Below, piece after piece: positions 6,586-9,354 of a stretch of DNA of 9,354 nt (positions are counted from its first letter, which is position 1; every line of letters begins with the position of its first letter). The stretch comes from DAIDKA01 sp035506335 (GTDB lineage: Bacteria > Pseudomonadota > Gammaproteobacteria > Steroidobacterales > Steroidobacteraceae), in NCBI GenBank assembly GCA_035506335.1, contig DATJPN010000209.1, forward strand, positions 1 through 9,354, read 5' to 3'. A model generated the notes under the pieces. It was not told the DNA's origin, did not search any database, and saw only the letters and a program-made list of their open reading frames with translations. A program made the position numbers and the translations under genes.

Positions 6586-6606
6586 TTATATTTCATCGGA
6601 TATAAT
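6586..6606 (+). promoter_or_regulatory. TATAAT promoter element embedded in a dyad, upstream of the PEBP gene
   Basis: A perfect -10 hexamer TATAAT lies at 6601-6606, about 32 bases before the gene start. It overlaps a perfect inverted repeat, TTATAT (6586-6591) and ATATAA (6600-6605) with an 8-base spacer. No recognisable -35 hexamer is found 16-18 bases upstream. A consensus -10 inside a dyad suggests either repression by a protein covering the -10 or activator-assisted initiation. The patch is strongly AT-rich against the GC-rich surroundings. Confidence 0.5.
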
Positions 6607-6637
6607 GCTCCGGTTCCGCGAACAACAAGGCCAAACC

Positions 6638-7291
6638 ATGATGATCAGAAGGATTCTCGTCGCTCTCGCGCTCCTTGCCGTCTCGGGCCTGGTCACCAGT
6701 ACCGCATTGGCCCAGCAGGGCCCACCCCCGGGCGCCCAGGGCCCCGGCCCCGGCGGACCGCCATCGGGCAGCGCGCCACGCCGCCGCGGCCTTGTGCCGA
6801 TGTACGTGGAGAGCATGGCCTTTCCGGACGGCGGGATCGTGCCGCCGAAGTACTCCATGGCCGGTGGCAGCACCCAGCCGGATTTCAAGATCATCGGCGC
6901 GCCGGCCGAGACCCAGAGTTTTGCGATCATCCTGCACGACATCGACGTCGCACTGGGTGGTCCCGGGGATGTGCTGCACTGGGTGGCCTGGAACATTCCC
7001 GGCGACACCACCCAGATCCAGGAAGGCAAGCTCCCCGAGGGCTCGGTGAACGGCCTGAACATGAGCCGCCGCAATGGCTACATGGGCATGGGTGCACCCG
7101 CGGGTCCGCGGTACCACCACTACGTGTTCGAGTTCTATGCGCTGAACGCCAAGCTCGATCTGCCGCCGACGGCCAGCCGTGACGAGTTGCTGCAGGCGTT
7201 GCAGGGCAAGGTGATCGCCAAGTGCGGCTACATCGGCCGCTTCCGTTCCGAGCCGGGTGCGGGACCGGCAGGTCCGCCGCCGGCGCGCTGA
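6638..7291 (+). CDS. Secreted PEBP family protein (YbhB/YbcL type)
   Basis: This 217-residue protein starts with a Sec signal peptide: MMIRR, then a hydrophobic stretch 6-20, with likely cleavage after STALA at residue 25. A glycine/proline-rich linker (about 27-47) leads to a phosphatidylethanolamine-binding-protein domain (about 52-205). Family landmarks are DID at 101-103 (usually DPD), LHWVAWNIP at 113-121, the anion-pocket segment GAPAGPRYHHYVFEFYAL at 152-169 and the closing AKCGYIGRF. Bacterial members bind small anionic or phosphate-bearing ligands and some inhibit kinases or proteases; the ligand here is unknown. The first of two consecutive ATGs (6638) is used, with AAGG seven bases upstream. 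Longer in-frame starts would run into the promoter region and bury the signal peptide. A short proline/glycine/alanine-rich tail ends the protein. The cytochrome c gene follows after 26 bases, so the two may be co-transcribed. Confidence 0.92.
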   Translation: MMIRRILVALALLAVSGLVTSTALAQQGPPPGAQGPGPGGPPSGSAPRRRGLVPMYVESMAFPDGGIVPPKYSMAGGSTQPDFKIIGAPAETQSFAIILHDIDVALGGPGDVLHWVAWNIPGDTTQIQEGKLPEGSVNGLNMSRRNGYMGMGAPAGPRYHHYVFEFYALNAKLDLPPTASRDELLQALQGKVIAKCGYIGRFRSEPGAGPAGPPPAR

Positions 7292-7317
7292 GCGGCGCGA
7301 CCGGATCGGAAGGCCTC

Positions 7318-7713
7318 ATGCCGGGTCGGCTCATCGCCGCGCCATGGCTGCTGGCGGTAGCGGTGCAGGCCGCGCACACGGGCGAGCCGGGGGATGCCGC
7401 CGCCGGCAAGGCCTATTTCACCCAGATCTGCCGGCAGTGCCACAGTGCCGAGTCCGGCGATGGCGGTGGGGAAATCGGGCCATCGCTGGTCGGTGTCTAC
7501 GGGCGGCCCGCGGGCGCCGGGGATACCCGGTTCGTCTACAGCCCGGCGCTCGCGGATTCGAAACTCGTCTGGAACGTGGAAACCCTGGAGCGGTTTCTCG
7601 CGGATCCCGGGGCGACGGTACCCGGGACGACGATGCCGCTACCCGTTCCGGAGAAGAAGGATCGCGACAACGTCATCGCCTACTTTCAGTCCCTGGTCGG
7701 CCGCGCGAAATGA
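7318..7713 (+). CDS. Periplasmic class I cytochrome c, monohaem
   Basis: This 131-residue protein opens with a hydrophobic export signal (about 1-19, likely cleaved after AVQA or AVQAA). One cytochrome c domain of about 105 residues follows. Haem is attached through CRQCH (residues 38-42), with His42 as the proximal ligand. Met106 in VPGTTMPLP is the expected distal ligand. The GPSLVGVYGRPAG segment and the WNVETLERFLADP helix are typical of cytochrome c2/c550-like electron carriers. It would shuttle electrons in the periplasm. Plausible partners are the quinoprotein-like lipoprotein encoded convergently next door or a terminal oxidase. GGAAGG at 7308-7313 precedes the ATG by four bases, which fixes this start over longer in-frame ones inside the PEBP gene. 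Confidence 0.93.
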   Translation: MPGRLIAAPWLLAVAVQAAHTGEPGDAAAGKAYFTQICRQCHSAESGDGGGEIGPSLVGVYGRPAGAGDTRFVYSPALADSKLVWNVETLERFLADPGATVPGTTMPLPVPEKKDRDNVIAYFQSLVGRAK

Positions 7714-7731
7714 CGCCTGTCAGGGCAGGCG
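7714..7731. terminator. Hairpin between convergent genes, possible shared terminator
   Basis: CGCCTG (7714-7719) pairs exactly with CAGGCG (7726-7731) around a 6-base loop. It begins immediately after the cytochrome stop codon and covers the stop codon of the opposite gene (7720-7722). No T-run follows on either strand, so it is at best a weak bidirectional terminator or a transcript-end stabiliser. Confidence 0.35.
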
Positions 7732-9279
7732 CCAGATGTCGATGATTCCGGGCGGAACCCCCTGCGGCGGCGGGGGAGGAGCCGTGGCGGCCGCCGCAGC
7801 TCCCGGCGGCCCGGGGCGTCTTCCGGCGAACCCGAAGCCGCTGATTGCACCCTCGGGCATCGCGATGCGATTGTCGGCGACGATGACGCTGTTCCAGTGG
7901 CCTGCGCCGCAATCCAGGTCGGCCACGGTATTGCCGCTGACTGCATCGAGGACGTGCAGCCTGGCGCCACGAGGCGCCGGATCGTAGATGTAGAGCAGCC
8001 CGCCCGCATAAAAGGGTGTGTTGCCGCCGGACTTGCTCTTCCAGGCCTCCTGGAGCCGGTGATCGGCGCCGAAGGTCCAGGCCGTGGTGCCACCCCGCCC
8101 CGTCGATGCGAACAGGTAGGTGACGGCGCCGATCTTCGCGGTGGCCGAAGCCGACAGCAGCTGCGCTTTGCCGGGTACTTCCACGACCTGCAGTTCGCCG
8201 CCCCGATGCGGCGCCGCGCCGCGTATCAGATCCAGGCTCAGGAGCCGGATGGTCCCGTCCTTGCCTCCCTGCGCGAAGTAGCCGTCGCCGAGCAGCACCG
8301 GCGAGGTGGAGCCCACGTCCAGGTCCTTCTGGTTCAGCTCCTCGTTGTTCGTGGTCGTCCAGTTGCCCAGCATCTTCGTGGCACTCGGATCGAGCATGAT
8401 CACGGCATCGCCCCACGCGGTCTTGCCGTCCCAGGGTCCGTTGCCGGTGGCAAAGAGCAGATTGCCGGTGCGCGGTTCGACGACGATGCCGGCGCGTCCC
8501 CAGATGGCGGACTGGGACTGGGAACAGGAGGCCGGATCGAGCAGCTCGGCGCGATCGCTGCACAGCGAGTTCCACACCTTGCGAATGGCCCCGGTCTTCG
8601 CATCGAGCACCGCGATGTGACCCTGGTAGGGCGGCGTGTCGCCCACATAGCCGGCGGTCGGCACCAGTACGGTTCCCCGCACGAAGGACAGGGGTGAATC
8701 GAGCTTCTCGAGGATCGGCATGCGGGTGACGGCGGTGCTCCAGACCGCCTTGCCGTCGGCGATCGAGATCTTGGTGACCTTGCCGTCCGCGGAGGCCGCA
8801 TAGATGAATTGCCGGTTATCGTCCGCGACCGGCGTCGAATTCGTGATCTGCTTGACGATCAGGCCGCGCGAGCCGGCTGGCGCGCCTTTCACGGCAGCGG
8901 CTTCATCGAAGCCGGGGGAGGCGTACTCCCACAGCACCGAGCCGTCGTTGGCGTCGATCGCCACCGTCCTGCCCACGTTCGTGGTGCCGAAGAAGACATC
9001 GTGCGAGGCGCCGCCGACCCTCACGGCGCTCAGGTAGATGAGCCCGGCATCGATCGGCCCGGAAATCGTCACCTGCTGGCGGACCATCGAGCCGACATTG
9101 GCCGCAGTGATCCGGGTCGGGGCCGGATTGGCATTGGTCCGTGCATTGCCGCCGCCGAAGGTCGGCCAGTCCCGGGCCGCCGGCGTCATCGGTGGCGCGC
9201 TCGAGGATCGAGGCATCCCGGCGCAGCCGCAGCCGGCTGCAACGACGCAGGTGACCAGCGCCCTGTGGAACTTCCGCAT
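7720..9279 (-). CDS. Probable lipoprotein with PQQ-like beta-propeller repeats
   Basis: This 519-residue protein begins MRKFHRALVTCVVAAGCGC, a short lipoprotein-type signal with Cys17 as likely lipidated residue. The body consists of quinoprotein-like propeller blades, each ending in a D-x-x-[DT]-G-x-x-x-W-like turn: TVAIDANDGSVLWEY (105-119), ISIADGKAVWS (171-181), IAVLDAKTGAIRKVW (222-236) and LHVLDAVSGNTVADL (441-455). The WGDAVIMLDP (289-298) and DLDVGSTSPVLL (319-330) segments resemble PQQ-dependent alcohol dehydrogenases. The adjacent-cysteine disulfide of true PQQ dehydrogenases is not seen, so enzyme activity is uncertain and a structural or sensing propeller is possible. The segment 487-510 is a proline/alanine-rich low-complexity insert just before the last strand. 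The ATG at 9279 has a G-rich Shine-Dalgarno eight bases upstream. An in-frame start at 9342 would add 21 residues ahead of the signal peptide. Confidence 0.87.
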   Translation of the reverse strand: MRKFHRALVTCVVAAGCGCAGMPRSSSAPPMTPAARDWPTFGGGNARTNANPAPTRITAANVGSMVRQQVTISGPIDAGLIYLSAVRVGGASHDVFFGTTNVGRTVAIDANDGSVLWEYASPGFDEAAAVKGAPAGSRGLIVKQITNSTPVADDNRQFIYAASADGKVTKISIADGKAVWSTAVTRMPILEKLDSPLSFVRGTVLVPTAGYVGDTPPYQGHIAVLDAKTGAIRKVWNSLCSDRAELLDPASCSQSQSAIWGRAGIVVEPRTGNLLFATGNGPWDGKTAWGDAVIMLDPSATKMLGNWTTTNNEELNQKDLDVGSTSPVLLGDGYFAQGGKDGTIRLLSLDLIRGAAPHRGGELQVVEVPGKAQLLSASATAKIGAVTYLFASTGRGGTTAWTFGADHRLQEAWKSKSGGNTPFYAGGLLYIYDPAPRGARLHVLDAVSGNTVADLDCGAGHWNSVIVADNRIAMPEGAISGFGFAGRRPGPPGAAAAATAPPPPPQGVPPGIIDIWRLP

Positions 9280-9287
9280 TCTAGAAT

Positions 9288-9320
9288 CCCCCCTTCGTTG
9301 CGCTATATTGTCGGTATAAC
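9288..9320 (-). promoter_or_regulatory. Leader of the quinoprotein-like gene: Shine-Dalgarno and AT-rich dyad
   Basis: Read on the - strand, GAAGGGGGG (9296-9288) lies eight bases before the ATG. Upstream of it, GTTATA (9320-9315) and TATAGC (9307-9302) form an imperfect dyad with a 7-base spacer, one mismatch per arm. TATACC at 9318-9313 could act as a -10 element, but no convincing -35 is visible. The promoter itself is therefore only a guess; the ribosome binding site is firm. Confidence 0.35.
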
Positions 9321-9354
9321 TTGTGGCGAGCAGGACAATCACCCCTGACGCTTA

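Noticed and set aside
5481..6596. A 371-residue - strand frame opposite the FAH gene
   Set aside because: No domain signature, antisense to a gene with a full metal site, and its start would lie in the promoter region of the PEBP gene.
7897..8697. A 266-residue + strand frame opposite the quinoprotein-like gene
   Set aside because: Propeller repeats and the lipoprotein signal are on the - strand; the + strand translation has no recognisable fold.

Overview
The window is uniformly GC-rich, with Shine-Dalgarno sequences, tightly packed genes and Sec and lipoprotein signals. It suggests a high-GC Gram-negative bacterium, most likely a member of the Pseudomonadota. I cannot fix the class or genus from the sequence. 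There are ten protein-coding genes, nine on the + strand and one on the - strand. I found no RNA gene, CRISPR array, insertion sequence or attachment site.

Layout. Positions 136-642 carry a stand-alone GNAT acetyltransferase of the YhbS type. Positions 764-1675 carry a LysR-type regulator whose N-terminus is strikingly NodD-like. After a 97-base regulatory gap (1676-1772) with a perfect 19-bp dyad, a promoter-like pair and a strong Shine-Dalgarno sequence, five genes follow as one tight operon (1773-6506). In order they are a FAD-dependent aromatic hydroxylase, a two-domain extradiol dioxygenase, an alpha/beta hydrolase of the 2,6-dihydroxypseudooxynicotine hydrolase/FrsA type, a cupin protein and a fumarylacetoacetate hydrolase (FAH) family enzyme. 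Gaps inside the operon are 12, 4 and 9 bases, and the last junction is a 4-base overlap (TTGA).

A second, exported set follows. It has a perfect TATAAT box inside a dyad, a secreted PEBP (YbhB/YbcL) protein (6638-7291) and a short periplasmic class I cytochrome c (7318-7713). Converging on these from the - strand is a probable lipoprotein built of PQQ-like beta-propeller repeats (7720-9279). Only six bases separate the convergent stop codons, and a GC hairpin sits across them.

Interpretation. The operon reads as a compact meta-cleavage route. The ring is hydroxylated by the flavoprotein and opened by the extradiol enzyme. The C-C bonds of the resulting oxo-acid are then hydrolysed by the alpha/beta hydrolase and the FAH-family enzyme, with the cupin in a binding, isomerising or unknown role. 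The NodD-like regulator, together with the hydroxylase/extradiol pair, resembles the logic of flavonoid (naringenin, fde-type) catabolism. A flavonoid or other polyphenol is therefore my leading but unproven substrate guess. The cytochrome c and the quinoprotein could form a periplasmic oxidation branch, but no catalytic proof is visible. No transporter, aldolase or hydratase is present, so the pathway must continue outside the window.
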